Source: Nemertoderma westbladi
Taxonomy: Eukaryota; Xenacoelomorpha; Nemertodermatida; Nemertodermatidae
Direction: 5' to 3'
DNA: 53,746 nucleotides
Assembly (NCBI GenBank): GCA_032718475.1
Contig: JAUCBJ010007871.1
Coordinates: forward strand, 1 to 53,746
Shown: piece by piece, positions 21,406 to 34,200 of the stretch
Layout: the number at the start of each line of letters is the position of its first letter
How positions within the stretch are numbered: the stretch's first letter is position 1
Made by a program: the position numbers and the translations under genes
The notes under the pieces: generated by a model
Seen by the model: only the letters and a program-made list of their open reading frames with translations
What the model was told of the DNA's origin: nothing
Database searches by the model: none

Positions 21406-22036
21406 AAGTCAAAAACCCTCGTATGTAATGTAACTGTGACTACATTAATTTATGTAAGTAAATGATAATGATAACAAGTGTAAAAGTTAGTTATACAGTC
21501 CCAATCCCAATAAGCTTAGTTGCTCTGACTGATTGTCGGCTCCCTTTCTTTATTACCCGGAGCTGAGTCGGGCCTTGCAGTTGTAGTAGAGACCAGAATA
21601 CACAAGAGAATAAATTAAACATAAATGAACAGGTTACAGTTTTATTTTTGAGAGAAATCATCTGTTATTATTTGCGTCAAAATTCCCCTGGAGAGGGATG
21701 AATTATTATTGCGTCCAGTTCCACCCCCCCCCCCCCCCCCCCCCCGTCCCTAACTGTATTTATGAGAGCATTTATATTATAGCGTACTAAACAGCTAAAT
21801 AAAGAAAAATCTGTATAAAGTACTTTTCTCATATTTTAAAGAAATTTTACGAATTAAGTATATGAACTTGTTATTTTTATTACCATTCGAATAGAATAAA
21901 AGTAAATAATATATTAATTATCTTTAATAATTAATTTATCTTTTTTGTAAAATATATAATATCTTTATTCAATATCATTAATTTAATTATTTATTAACAA
22001 TAAGATACTCAATTTGATGTACATCTACATTACAAC

Positions 22037-23344
22037 ATGTCACAGGGTGCAGATTCAGTTATATTATGTGATGAAAAAACTATGATTAATCAGAATAGTC
22101 ATCGAAAGGGCTGGAGACTTTACATGCTGGTGGCCATGTTGCTGATGTATCAAATGATACCAGGTTGGTGTCAGAATCTACTGGAAACATTCTTTCCAAT
22201 TGTTGTAGAAGAGCGTGGTTGGTCGAAGACTCTGATTGGTGCATTATTGGCAATGTTTGCTATGGTCAGACTTATAATATACATTTGTTGCCCTCATTCT
22301 ATCAACAATTGGGGAACTCGTATCTCTTTGGGCCTATTTGGCATTATTGGTGCAGTCTCCCAATTGGCATTTGGGTTTGTAGAATATATTCCAAACAACA
22401 GCAATGGATTATATATATTCGCTTGTTTTTCTCTGCGCATAATTGAGGCAATTGGACTCAACATCAGTTTTATGTATTCATACAGTCTATTGATGGAATT
22501 GTGGCCTGCACAAAGAACTTTATTAGCCAGTTTATCAATTGTTTGTAGCACTGTGGGATTCACGGTTTCACCAGTTTTTGGCTCATCCATTTTCGCTTCA
22601 TTGGGTTTTGAGTTCCCATTTATAATATCGGGTTTGATGTTTCTAATTATCGTCATTTACTGCTGGATGGAGTCGCCACGTTATATTTACGACAGATCTG
22701 AATCGAAAGACAGACCAACTTATATTGGGCTTCTGAGGAATCCAGCTATTTCACTTATATTTATTTTAATTATATCTTCCAGAATACTCACATCCTTTAT
22801 CATTGCGAACTATGCTGCTTACATTCACCACAACTATAATGTCAACCAGTACAATATTGGACGTATCTATATGATATTTCCAGGACTTTATGCTACTACT
22901 AGTCTAATAATATCATTAATGATGAATAAATTGAAGACTATCTTACCAACTGTATTTGGTGCAGTGTTACTAACAGTGTCAATGCAACTAATAGGTCCCA
23001 CAGAGCTACTGGGTTTACCTCATTATCTCGCCATATCTATCACTGGATGTGCTCTCCTTGGATTTGGGTCTGGATTATTTCACACTCCTGCCCTGGAAAC
23101 ACAAACACAACTGGCTGTTAATGTTTGTGAGTATCGTGATAATGTTGATACAAGAACACTTCTCCAACAAATGTATAAAATTGCGCTCTCTATTGGAGGT
23201 ATTATAGGTCCTGTTCTTGGTGGATTCTTCAATGATTCCTTTGGTATGGAACTTGCTTGCTCGCTTCTCAGTTTGTTTGGGTTACCATTTATATTCGCTC
23301 TGGTTGCTGTGTTCGCATTTAGATGTCGGATCATTGAGATGTGA
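22037..23344 (+). CDS. MFS transporter, SLC18B1-like, paralogue 1 (435 aa, single exon)
   Basis: Intact ATG-to-stop ORF whose protein has about 12 hydrophobic segments: TM1 at ~28-47, TM6 ending ~210, a cytoplasmic loop ~212-238 (ESPRYIYDRSESKD), then TM7-TM12. A degenerate motif A follows TM2 (CPHSINNWGTRISL). The C-terminal half has LLGFGSGLFHTPALETQ and GPVLGGFFNDSF, the glycine-rich motifs of drug:H+ antiporter-type MFS members. Length and motif pattern most resemble the SLC18B1 (vesicular polyamine) branch; an SLC16-like or other MFS family is possible. The protein should move a small solute across an internal or plasma membrane by proton exchange; the substrate is not deducible. The equal length and colinearity of paralogue 2 (41931-43238) support the ATG. 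A single exon of full length hints at a retrogene origin. Confidence 0.85.
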   Translation: MSQGADSVILCDEKTMINQNSHRKGWRLYMLVAMLLMYQMIPGWCQNLLETFFPIVVEERGWSKTLIGALLAMFAMVRLIIYICCPHSINNWGTRISLGLFGIIGAVSQLAFGFVEYIPNNSNGLYIFACFSLRIIEAIGLNISFMYSYSLLMELWPAQRTLLASLSIVCSTVGFTVSPVFGSSIFASLGFEFPFIISGLMFLIIVIYCWMESPRYIYDRSESKDRPTYIGLLRNPAISLIFILIISSRILTSFIIANYAAYIHHNYNVNQYNIGRIYMIFPGLYATTSLIISLMMNKLKTILPTVFGAVLLTVSMQLIGPTELLGLPHYLAISITGCALLGFGSGLFHTPALETQTQLAVNVCEYRDNVDTRTLLQQMYKIALSIGGIIGPVLGGFFNDSFGMELACSLLSLFGLPFIFALVAVFAFRCRIIEM

Positions 23345-23767
23345 TATTGACAAGAATATAAATTCACTGTGAAGGAGGCTGGGCATGGGCATTGCCCAGT
23401 GGGCATGTGGGCAACCCGTTACTTTGTTGTATCTAACTGTTTTTGGTAATAGTATTTTGTTTAAATACAGTGCTGTTATATCAAAATATCATTACAGGCT
23501 TTATTTGGTTCAATAAGAAATGCCACATTTTAATGTGGATAACAACTGACTTTATAACTAGTATATTCAAATATAACAATAGAGTAATGAGATGGAATGT
23601 TAACTAATGCCGATAATAGAGGTACTTTTCCAACCAACACTTTAGACAATATATAAAATACCTTTTCAGTTCTGCATCCGCAAAATTTCCGTAAGTTCCG
23701 TAAAATTACGTTTCACAGGAAAAGCCAATAGCATCAGACTTCAAACCTGGAGGTCACCAGTTCGATC
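23345..23767. other. 3' flank of transporter gene 1 and SINE head
   Basis: The first ~110 bp show weak similarity to the flank of paralogue 2 (GTTACTTTGTTG...CTGTTTTTnGTAAT), so they are probably old 3' UTR. The end (about 23720-23772) is a tRNA-like SINE head with GGTCACCAGTTCGATCCC (B box) that is cut by BEL copy B and resumes at 39044. Confidence 0.5.
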
Positions 23768-23772
23768 CCACC
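23720..23772 (+). mobile_element. SINE head, 5' half (split by BEL copy B)
   Basis: Contains ATAGCATCAGACTTC (anticodon-arm-like) and CCAGTTCGATCCCACC (B box). The sequence continues on the far side of the BEL element from 39044 as CCACCTGGACGTCATTGCC. The upstream start is not clear. Confidence 0.5.
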
Positions 23773-24942
23773 TGTTCGCGCTTTTAGACCTTTAGCAGTT
23801 TAACCTGCCAAATTTAGGTGTCTTCTAGGTTATAAATCGACTTTAGCCTATAACAAGTATTTGATACACATAAGTTACATTAGCCGAAGCCAGCCTATGC
23901 GCGATCATTCACCCACGGTTAAGGGAGACTGGATTCGGATGCTCTGACCTTATTGCGGTGTAGGCCTACTGTACTATTCGATTGATCGTTAATATATAAT
24001 CTCTGACAAATATTATTCACTTTCGGGAAATATTAACAGTTCCTTTAGGACGTGGCGCTCTAAGTATGTAAACAGAGTTATGACTTACACTAAACACAAC
24101 AGGATGGCTAATGATCTTCGTATAAAGCGCATTCTTTAGGAAATGCTTTGTTATCTGTCACACTCATGCACACTACCTCACACTGCTGCACACTGATCTG
24201 CCGACCTTCACTAAATTTGATCATATATAAGGAGAACAGCAAATGACACATGTAGGGTCTATGAAATAGCATTCAATTCACTCCAAAACCACTATAATGT
24301 AAGTCGCAATTGCTATATGTAACCGGTCTCTCTAACCTTGAGTATATCAAGAAGATTGGGGTTTTATGATTATTCCTCGATATTCTCCAAATATAACAAC
24401 ATATCAATCAACTTCTAACAATTAATAACCGACAGTAAATAGCAGTAAAATAATGCGGTGAAAGGTATGTATAGCATTTGAGTCTGACCAGTTCGATAAC
24501 AGTTATACGTTTCTATGATCAAAGCCGTTCTAATGTTTTGGCTAAAGTCTGAAACACAGAATAATTCCACAGCCGATGTTCTGGGCTCAGGAAAAAAGGT
24601 AAACAAAGACCATAATGCATTGCGCGATTTCCCGGAGGCTTCTGTGCAAATAAAATGAAAATCGCTCTGATTGGTCGAGCCGAACAAAGAACAAAGAAAA
24701 GCTATACGTGGACATATCAGCTGATAGATGTCGTCATCTGAACTACACTGTATCAAGAGTATTTTGGCGTATTGCGGCATAAAATCGCTAGTTATGTCCG
24801 CTAAAGTACACATACAGAAAAATGGCTTTTTATGTCCAATAAAACACCTACACAGTAAGAAAACGGCTTTTTATGTCCGTTAAAACACCTAAAGAGTACT
24901 TTGCGGGGAAAATGACTAGCTAGATCCGTAAAAGCTTTTACA
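23773..24942 (-). repeat. 3' LTR of BEL copy B
   Basis: 1170 bp, TG...CA, matched by 37874-39043. It contains a TATA-like TTATATATGATC on the minus strand near 24222-24233 that could serve as a core promoter. The ORF of ~130 codons inside it is not conserved in the copy A LTR and is not treated as a gene. Confidence 0.93.
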
Positions 24943-25020
24943 CCGCTCCCAGAAAATGGGATTTAATTCTATAAAATATAAAAAATCACAGTTTCTAAAA
25001 TATAAAAATACTTTAAACAG

Positions 25021-26570
25021 TTAGTCTTTCTTGCGCGGACGGCGTTTACGCAGTTTTTTGAGGCTAGCAAGAGTCCTTTTCTCTTTGGGGGGAGCCACTT
25101 TACTAGGAGGGATATAACTCCTAGGTGAAGGGTACAATACAATTGCATCGGAAGGTTTAGGATTATGGTCGCTGTATCCGCCGGTCGAGGTACCTGGTTG
25201 ATCGATATCAACCTCAGTGGAGCGAGGTCGAACAACCTTGAGAGCGCATTTTAAGACAGCAGCTGTTATTGGTCCCTGACGGGTCGTTTGCACATAAGCG
25301 GTAGGTAGACCGTGTGTAGTGAGAAATTTCCTCGGTTAGATGGTTCTTTCCAACTCGCGTTCTCGGGCTCTATCGGAATCGATATGCTTCTCCTCGAGCT
25401 GATTTTCCTCCGCTTGTCGTTGGAAGCATTCGTTTAAAACTCTTTTAGAGAGTAGGGTCACTCAAGTTCGATATCTTCTTAGAGATTCTGGATTTCCTGA
25501 TCGAACTGAGATAAAGCTAATTCGTTTACTGCTTGGACTTGCTGCTGCAATTTACGTTTCTCTAAACAATTGTAGGTTCCCTTTCTGATCTTTTGACGAA
25601 TAGTGTCCAACGCGTTTCATACAACTCTCTCCTCCTCCTCGGTGACAGGTTGTATCGGGTTAAACCGGGACGATGATACGATTGAATGGCGATATTAGAT
25701 GTCCGCGTCCCAATCCGGCTAGGTGAGATGGGCGAATATCTAGGGAGCCCACAACCGGAGTGCCACCGACTAACTGTTCGGGTAACACTAGATCTTTGAA
25801 CAGTGAGTACAGTTCGGGAGGATCCGTGATACTATTAGGATCAAGAGTCTGAGGTCTCACTAGGAAGTGAGGAGGTCTGTCCGAGTATTCCGGAACTCTG
25901 ATCATAGGTTTATTTAAGGATCGTTTGAATCGAACGAGCGTAGGTGATACATTGAACAAGTTTCGCTCGAAACTCCCGTAAATATAGCGAGTAAAACCGT
26001 GTTTAAAGCAACGTCTCCGCGGATGTTTGTCTTTCCGTTTGTTGGTTGGGTCTTGGGCATTCATCGCAATAATACCAAAGACGCACGTCTTGTGGGGGAA
26101 ACGCGGGTGATATTTATTCGGTTTTACAATGTTTCTCTCAAGAATTCCAAATATACGTTGGAGTTATCGCGTTTATCCGGTTCTTTAACGTATTTTCTTT
26201 CGAGTCGATTTCGAATAGAATTTTCGCATTCGATTTTCAGTTTATCGTTCCGACTCCGCTGGGTAGGATATTTAAATAGTACCATTTCCCTTTCATTGTC
26301 GACATAGTCCGTATCGTGTAAATCGATAGGATGGCCAGTAGTTAAGAAGTCCATATACGTACCATTACGATGCGTATAGCGAGCGGTGAATTTTCTATAG
26401 TCCAATTCATGCGTGAGCTGTTCCTTTGACATTGGCGGTTCGATATAACGACCATCGTCCTCCGTAGTAGGTTGACTAGCGTCGCCGCTTATCAAACTAT
26501 CAACAAACGCTTGTAGTGGTAGGGTATATCGCTCCCTGATACCAAGATCATCTTCTATCAACTCAGTCAT
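25021..26570 (-). pseudogene. Extra ORF region of BEL copy B, env position, unknown protein (decayed)
   Basis: Downstream of pol and upstream of the 3' LTR lie three colinear open blocks: 26570-26124 (148 codons from an ATG), 26064-25660 and 25293-25021. They are joined by stretches that stay coding-like but carry stops and frameshifts, for instance a Gln/Glu-rich helical segment at ~25640-25500. Together they would be a protein of about 500 residues. No signal peptide or membrane segment is visible, so it does not look like an envelope protein. The N-terminus is acidic. The C-terminus is strongly basic (KKLRKRRPRKKD), as in nucleic-acid-binding or nuclear-localised proteins. TCATATAG just upstream of the ATG is a plausible splice acceptor for a subgenomic mRNA. 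I do not recognise the family. It could be an accessory gene of this lineage or a captured or nested sequence. Confidence 0.5.
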
Positions 26571-28275
26571 AGCTGCTATATGAGTTTATCAATATTATAA
26601 TAAGTTTATGATTAGGCTAGCGGGTGTCGCTGCCTACCCCTCACGGCCCCCGGACAGCGCAAGATCCTCAGCGCCGATGTACTTTTGCCGATGTGCCTAT
26701 CGCCAACATAGTAGCTGCACAACAACCACAACAACCAGCGCGAGTCACTCCACTGTCCGTCCCAAGGGCTAAGATTTACTTCAGGTTATTACTGCAGAGT
26801 TAGGGCTACTTTCACAATTGCGACTCGCTACTGTAACACACTTTAGTAGTAACATTCACCTATAAACGCACAAATTCCACACAACTGTCACAAACCGCAC
26901 ACATTCGGGCCATTTGTCCGTTAGTCAAGTGCCTTCCAGAATGCCACGTTATTATTGGGTATCCTTGGATACTAGCAGTGTGCTATTTATTCCTTATGCT
27001 ATTCAATGGGGCAAGCTTTATTGTTCTTTTAACTCACTTCTAATTCTAGCGTGGTTGTTGCCATGGTGACATTATGGAAAGCTAGCAGTAGAATTAGGGT
27101 AATTCTCATGCATACAGATCTGGGATGCTATTTAATAGTAATTCTTTAATTGTCAATATTCCTCTTTATACATGATTTTATGAATTTTATCGGCTATTGA
27201 CTATATATTGGAGATTCTCGCACACTAATATACTTAATAGGGTGAATCTCCGCTCCCATGATCTATTAATTAATGGAATTTTGGGAATGTTATAAATTGT
27301 ATAAAAATGACAATTTATCAAATTCATTAAAAGAGATGAATTTAAATTTATTCCCATAAATTTTATTATTTAATATTAAAATAGACACAATTTTATTCCA
27401 GAACATGTCTGGGGACTGGGATCCTTGATTCTAGGAAATTTGTCTTTTTAAGAGTATCGGTAAGTGCTACGATATCTTAATAGACTAGAATTTTAAAGGA
27501 TCTAAAATTTTACAGATTTTAATTTATAGATTTTCTAGAGTTAACTTGTAAGTAGTTACTCTATTGTATTTATTTGACAGATTTTACAAATATTAATAGT
27601 TAATATTTAAGATGGGCACCGGTTTATTCCAGAACATGTCTGCGGACGTTAACCACTGATTCTAGAATTTTGTCTTTCAAGTATATCGGTGGGTGCCGCG
27701 ATATCTTAATCGACTAGAATTACAGATGGTCAAAGGGTTTAACAGATTTATTTTGCATTTTACGCTACTGTTAAAGGGACATCACGCTACTATATGTATT
27801 ATTTAATATACGGTATGAGAGCAATATCGCAAGAAGCAATGTCAGTGAGAAGAGGCAAGTCGTTTCCAAGGTCTACCCAGAGCTTGGTTTAGCCGAGACA
27901 CGAGGATCTGAATTTTGCATTCCTAATACTCTACTTACCAATAATACTTGAATATAGTAGGAGCTTTATTGTACTTTAATAAGTACGGATATTTCATCTT
28001 ACTGTAGTCACGTATTTATAATATGATACGGACAGTAAGGAAAGAGAAAAAGAATTATTTCTCGCCGTCGCACTAAATATATAATATATAAGTAATTAAG
28101 TAATAAACACTAATATATATTGCACTAATCTACTAGATAATCGCTAAAATAACATTCTACTAAATAAAATTAAAGAAAGCGAATATAATAAAATTACATA
28201 ACGATACATACCTAAATATAAAAATAAAAAAGACAGATATAAAATAATATAGTCACACACCCACTCCAGACGCTG
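26571..28275 (-). other. Non-coding spacer between pol and the extra ORF, BEL copy B
   Basis: 27320-28275 matches 1-873 of copy A, including the paired ~105-bp repeats (about 27384-27490 and 27611-27718). 26571-27319 has no counterpart within the window. It is richer in GC near 26620-26780 and has no sustained ORF. Confidence 0.6.
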
Positions 28276-31200
28276 TCACGTTGGGGAGTCCCTAGATGTT
28301 TGTTGGATTAGGGAGGTGGTCGTGGGAAGAGTTTCTTGCCTTCCATAGTTTCCGGAGAGTTCTCTGTCTCTTTCCAGTAAACATAAACGACCAACTGGGC
28401 GATTGAGCTGCTGTGTCTCGAAGACAATTCCCGGTTTCTTAAAGTTACGTCGCATGACGACGAGTTCTACCGATCGCACCAAACCATCATCCGAGATATG
28501 AGTCTCGATGATACGACCTGTCTGCCACCGCTTACGTGGAAGATCTAAGTCCACAATAAGGACCATGTCTCCGGCGCTGACGTTTTCTTGCTGCGCGAAC
28601 CACTTAGTTCGAAGTTGTAGCGTAGGCAGATAATGTTTTTCGAAATGGTCAGCGAAACGACGGGATAACAACTGCATAAGTTGCCAAGTTTGCCGGCAGT
28701 ATTCGTCTCCGTCCGTGATTTCCGATCGTGGGAGCATGGCTACAGGTTTCTTCAGTAGGAAGTGCGCGGGTGTTAGCGCTTCCAGGGAATCGGGACTCGA
28801 TGAGACTGGCATAAGCGGTCTCTCATTGAGATAGGCGGCGATTTCCTCCATTAACGTCCGCAAAAGTTCGTCGGTGAGATACGCGCGGCACGGCACTATA
28901 AAGTGAAATGCGGTCTTCACGCTCCTGATTAATCTCTCCCAACTTCCTCCCCACCAAGGGGCGTCGGCGGCGTTGAAGGTCCAGCTAGACGCTGTTACCC
29001 ATAGCTGATCGTCCACCTGTCTTTGGTTCCAATCTTTGACGTAAGCCTTGATTTCATTGTTGGCACCAATGAAGTTCGTTCCCTTATCAGATCTCATCGT
29101 GTTACTAGTTCCAAAGCGAGCGATCTGTCGGCGTAAGCTCAATATGAAGCTATTGGTAGATAAATCGTTCACCATATCGAGATGGATAGCTCTACAAGTC
29201 ATACAGACAAAGATGACACACCATCTCTTGACTATAGTCCTAGCACGATATACTTCAATAGGGCCAAATAAATCCACCCCGGTATTAGTAAAGGGTGGTT
29301 CATAGAAGCTTACTCGTTCCCTAGGTAATTCTGCCTCTCGCTGTGTTAAAGGCCTACTGAATGCTTTCCTACAGGGTATGTAGTTCCTAAGAACTTGGTT
29401 CAGAGCTCTACGGGGTTTATGAAAATAATAGCGAGTTCGAATTTCGCTAAGAACTCGTTCTCTACCAGCATGATAAAGCTTACTGTGAACATCTACAATC
29501 ATCTTGATTTGTATTTCAAGATTTCTAATGAGTATGGGAAACTTAGTGTCAAAGGATAATGGAGCATTAGTTAGTCTCCCTCCAACACGTATTAACCCAT
29601 CTATCATTGTGCTAGAGAAACGATCCCTTAAGCGCATCTGTGGATTTCTCAACAACAGGAAATACTTATCGGAATCCTCATAGCATTACAGGAGTCTCAG
29701 TATCTGCTTATTGGTTTCTTCATGCTCCTGGTAACTGATCTTCTCCTTCAGAAACCTGTCGGATATCTTGTATTTGGGAAGATCTTTAACAACATGGACC
29801 TGCGCAGATGTCAGTGGAGCGGTATCACTAGTGGTCTTCGTCCTGGAGTAGTGATGATGAAAACATCGCTTTAAATATGTAACGGCCTTACAGAGCCGAT
29901 TCCAGGAACTATAGTGATGTATCGCTCTCTGCAGGAGAGGTGAGAGTCCTTGCGAGACGTCTGGTATTCCAGATTTCCAATCTCTCTCTCTGATTTCCAC
30001 AACAGACTTATTTGTGGCTGTGGGTTTCGGATCCAAAGCGTCGTCTCCGGAAGTGTGTAGTACAGACAGATCTACCACGGGTTTAAATAACTTCGATTTA
30101 CTCGCCCGAGTTTTAGGTTTGACTTTCTCCGCTCCCTTGGCCTGTCTAATCTCCGCCATAGTAAGATGAGGAGGCCATTCATCCTCTTCTTTGCTTAGGA
30201 AGTCGGGTCCACCTAACCAGTCTGGAGTATCTATCAGTTCTTGTGGAGTTGCTCCCCTGGAGGCGATGTCGGCTGGATTAATCGTTCCGGGGCAATGTCT
30301 CCATTGATCTATCTTCGTGCGACTAAGTATAATGGCTACTCTGTTGGTAACGAAGACGCTGAACTGACAGACTTCATTGGTTATATACTCCAACACGAGT
30401 AAAGCATCGGTCCAATAGACAGTTTTCTCCAGTGGATAGACGATCTGTTCTGTTACATTCCGGCCGATGGCTGTAGCGTATAGAACCGCTTTTAACTCCG
30501 CTCGAGGAACTTTCAACTTATTATTTATCAAGGCCTTAGAGGTAACCAAGGCAACCTTGATTCCATCCGGAGTTTCAACTCTCAGGTAGGCTACTATACC
30601 TATTCCCATATCGCTGGCGTCTCCAAACACATGGAGTTGATAGGAATACGTAGGGAGAACATGACCAAAATATGAACGGGAAATTATAAAGTTCTCGATG
30701 GACGGTAGAGAATCTTCCCATTTCATCCACTTCTTTAATAGTTCTCCCTTAAGTGGATCGTCCCATGAGTGGTTTTCAAGCCACATGTTGTACTAAACTC
30801 CGAGCAATCAATATAACTGGGCTAATAAATCCCAATGGATCGAAATAAGTGCTCAGGATACTTAAACAAATCCGTTTAGTCCGAACTGGATTATCTCGCT
30901 GTTTTAGCTGGAAAAACAGGATATCTCTCTCCATGTCCCATTTCAAACCAAGCGTCTTGGTTTCTGGAAGATCGTCCTTGATTAGATCTAGATCTTTAAC
31001 TCCTCGGTCTTCTACCGGGATCGATTCCAGAAACTCACGGGAGTTGCTGGTGAATTTAGTTAATCGAAATCCACCTCTTTTCAAGCACTCTACCATTCCT
31101 TTGGCGACATCAATGGCTTCTTCCACCGATGGGAGGGACTTTAAATTGTCGTCCATGTATATATCCCGTTTGATGTTGTCAATAACCTCTTTGGAGAAGG

Positions 31201-34200
31201 CGTCCCGGTTGTCATCAGCAGTGGTACGAACTACTGAGCAGGTGTTTGAAGGGCTCGAGATGATCCCAAAAGCCTGGATGGTCATCCAGTACTCCACCGG
31301 TTTCTGGTTGAAGTCTCCTTCAGGCCACCACAGAAATCGTAGGCTGTCTCGATCTCTATCTAGCGCCTTAACTTGTAAGAACATGCCTTCTATATCGGAG
31401 GCGAAAGCGATCGAATATTGTCGTAATCTTAAGAGTATTCCCAACAAGGATTGTAGTAAGTTGGGTCCTGGCAACAACTCGGAGTTAAGGGATTGGCCCA
31501 TGTAGAGGGCGGAGCCGTCAAATACTACCCGGACTTCGTTGGGTTTACCGGGTTTGGGAACGTAATGGTGTGTTAAATAGTACGTTCTCTCAGTTATGGG
31601 TGTTCCTTCCGGTACTCGCTCCGCATATCCCTTGTCAATGAATTTCTTCAGCTGGGTCTTGTACATCTCCTTAGCTGAAGCATTTGCCGTAAGGCGTCGA
31701 TGTAGTTGCGCAATTCTCTTCTCCGCCAAGGGTCGGTTGTTGATAAAATTGGGTTCTCGCCGTCGGAAGGGCAGACCAATCTCATATCTACCTTGATCTT
31801 TAAGAAAACGTGTAGTCGTTTCTTGTATCTGCTTGGCTCTTTCTTCTTCTACTGATAGGGCCTTATCGTAGGAATTGGGCTCTACAGCCTCTTGAGTAAA
31901 GAATCGTACGGCGTGTTCATCCTGAGTCATCGCGTTGTAGCGATCTATCACTTCATTCAGTTCGTCGTTATAGTCGACTTGTCCTGCTGGATGAATGAGG
32001 TGACATAGGTTCACTTAGTTTTGCCAAGTTTCGTTTTCCGTAAGGAGGTCGATGGTATTCTCCTCGTCGAAGAGTTGGTGGATATCGTCATTATCTGAGG
32101 AGTATGGTGTTCCCTCAGTTGTGTCGTCTACCTCACTGATCTCCTCTTCCCATTCACTTACCTGGTAGACCCGTTCTTTGGGTAACCTTTCCATGAGAGT
32201 TCTACGGGAAGGGCCAGTAAAGTACCAACCTACTCTAGTTCTTCCCGTATAGGTTTGTAGTGGTTGCGGTTGAGCAGGCCGTTTCTCCAATGTCTCAAGC
32301 GCCTCATGCGCATTTTGGCCGATGAGTATTTGCACTCCAGGGTAGTCTGTATTGAATCTAGGTATCTTATGCTGCTGGGTTAAATCGTCCTCATCCCAGT
32401 TATAAGGTTCCACTTGGCTGGTAGCGAGTTCTTTATCGCCACCATTTTTACTGACCTTATGCTGTGTTCTCCTAGTTCATCCTGGGGGGTGGACAACGCG
32501 CCTACATAGTAATCTGTAGTTACTGTAGATTTCCAAACCTGCATAATTCCTGACATGTTCATTGTTCAACTTAGTTCGGAATTTGGGTTGTCCAGCAAAG
32601 ATGTCTTCAGCTAGTTCTTTGTCAATGAATGTTCCTGTGCTGCCAGAGTCAAGGAGGGCGTTCACTATATAGCTCTTGTCTGACCCGTGGACTCTCAACT
32701 GCACTACGGGAAATTCTCGGATTCCTACGTTGGAAGTTGGTGCTTTCCAAGATGGTGGTCGGTCAGGAGTAGTTAGGGGGAGCTCATTGTCGGTTTCCTT
32801 CTCATACGTAAGTGCTCGATACACTGCGGTATTTATTAGATAACAGGATTCATCTTCGTCGGAGAATTCGTCCGTATAGAATCCTTCCATCTCAGAACTT
32901 TGGTCAGTGTCGTTCACATCACTGAATTGGACATGTAGTTCGGACTCACTTACCTGACTCGGGCTGTTTCTTTCGAATTCAGTGTGCAACAAGATATAAT
33001 GTTTCGCACCGCACTTTGCACACCTTGCGTCGGAGTAACAGGTTCGCCGTTGGTGTCCTTGTCTGAGGCAATTATAACACAACCGCTTATCCCACATGAC
33101 TTCACGTCTATCTTTTAGTGACTTCTTTAAAAATTCATCACACGCACTTAAACGGTGGGGCCCGTCACACAGCGCACATTTCGGTTTGATGTTACTTACC
33201 TTACTTTAGGTAACGTTGTGCACACTCGTTCTTTCCTCGGGCTTTCTTCCGTGAATTCTCTTAGGAGACGTAGGAGGAGCTTTTCTTACCTGTTTTCTCC
33301 TGTCATTGGTTCGAGACTTAAATTTACTTACCTCTTTAGACGCTTTGTTGACATAGTAAGATCTTTCAGTGTCTTTCCCGCTGTCCTCCTCTTGAGAGGC
33401 CTGGCTTTCGCCGTCGTCTGTATAACACACTGGTGTTACCTTTCTCCTAGAAACGGGTTTCTCACTTACCTTATTTTCCGGTGTCTTCTCTCTGGACTGC
33501 TTTAGGAGCTGTAATTTTACTTCTCCATCTAAGAATGACATGAGATCAGCCATGGTAGGGTCTCGTCGTTGTTGTTCCATCATATATAACACTTTCTTAT
33601 CCCAGCGTGTACCTACTCCACCCTTTGGTAAAGTAGATGCTACGGCTCCAATAACCATAGAACTCTGATATTCATGAGACTTACCTAGCCAATCTAATTG
33701 TCTACAGATCTCCTGAATCTCATCGGAAAACTCTATAATCCCGCTGCTAATGAACTTTCGGGGCGCTACCAATTTTGTATACAAATACCTAGCTATGTTA
33801 TTCCTATTACCATACCTGATGTTTAGTGTATCCCAAACTTGTCTTAATCCATCTGGATGTCCAATAAACTTTAACGCCATTAACTTGGGAGATCCTTCCA
33901 AGCACTCGATGAGGAATCTAAGTTTCTCTCCGTTAGATAGCACAGAGTTCTGTATGTTATCTTTATAATATTCATTAAAAGGTAACCATTTCATCTCATC
34001 TCCATTGAACTTGACGATCTCTCCCACCTTTACCGCTTGACGGGCTTCGGTTCTAGCCATTTGACGCGTAAAGCTTTCTTGGGCCATCGTGTTATTTAAT
34101 ATCGAGTTATCGGTATATAAATTTCTCGGATTATGATCAGGTCTATATGGAATATCATTGTCAACAGGTTTATAATTACCCTTAATAGGGTTTACTATAG

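Larger units (their letters stand above)
20707..22036. other. Intergenic region upstream of transporter gene 1
   Basis: No gene seen. It contains three diverged ~150-bp units (20891-21240), a cluster of TTTCGGCAACT-type short repeats (21251-21405), and a C22 tract at 21724-21745. The ~250 bp before the gene are AT-rich. No clear TATA box or initiator can be called. Confidence 0.55.

Noticed and set aside
24415-24813. ORF inside the BEL copy B LTR (also 38561-38881)
   Set aside because: Identical in both LTRs because the LTRs are recent duplicates; the homologous copy A LTR has stops there.
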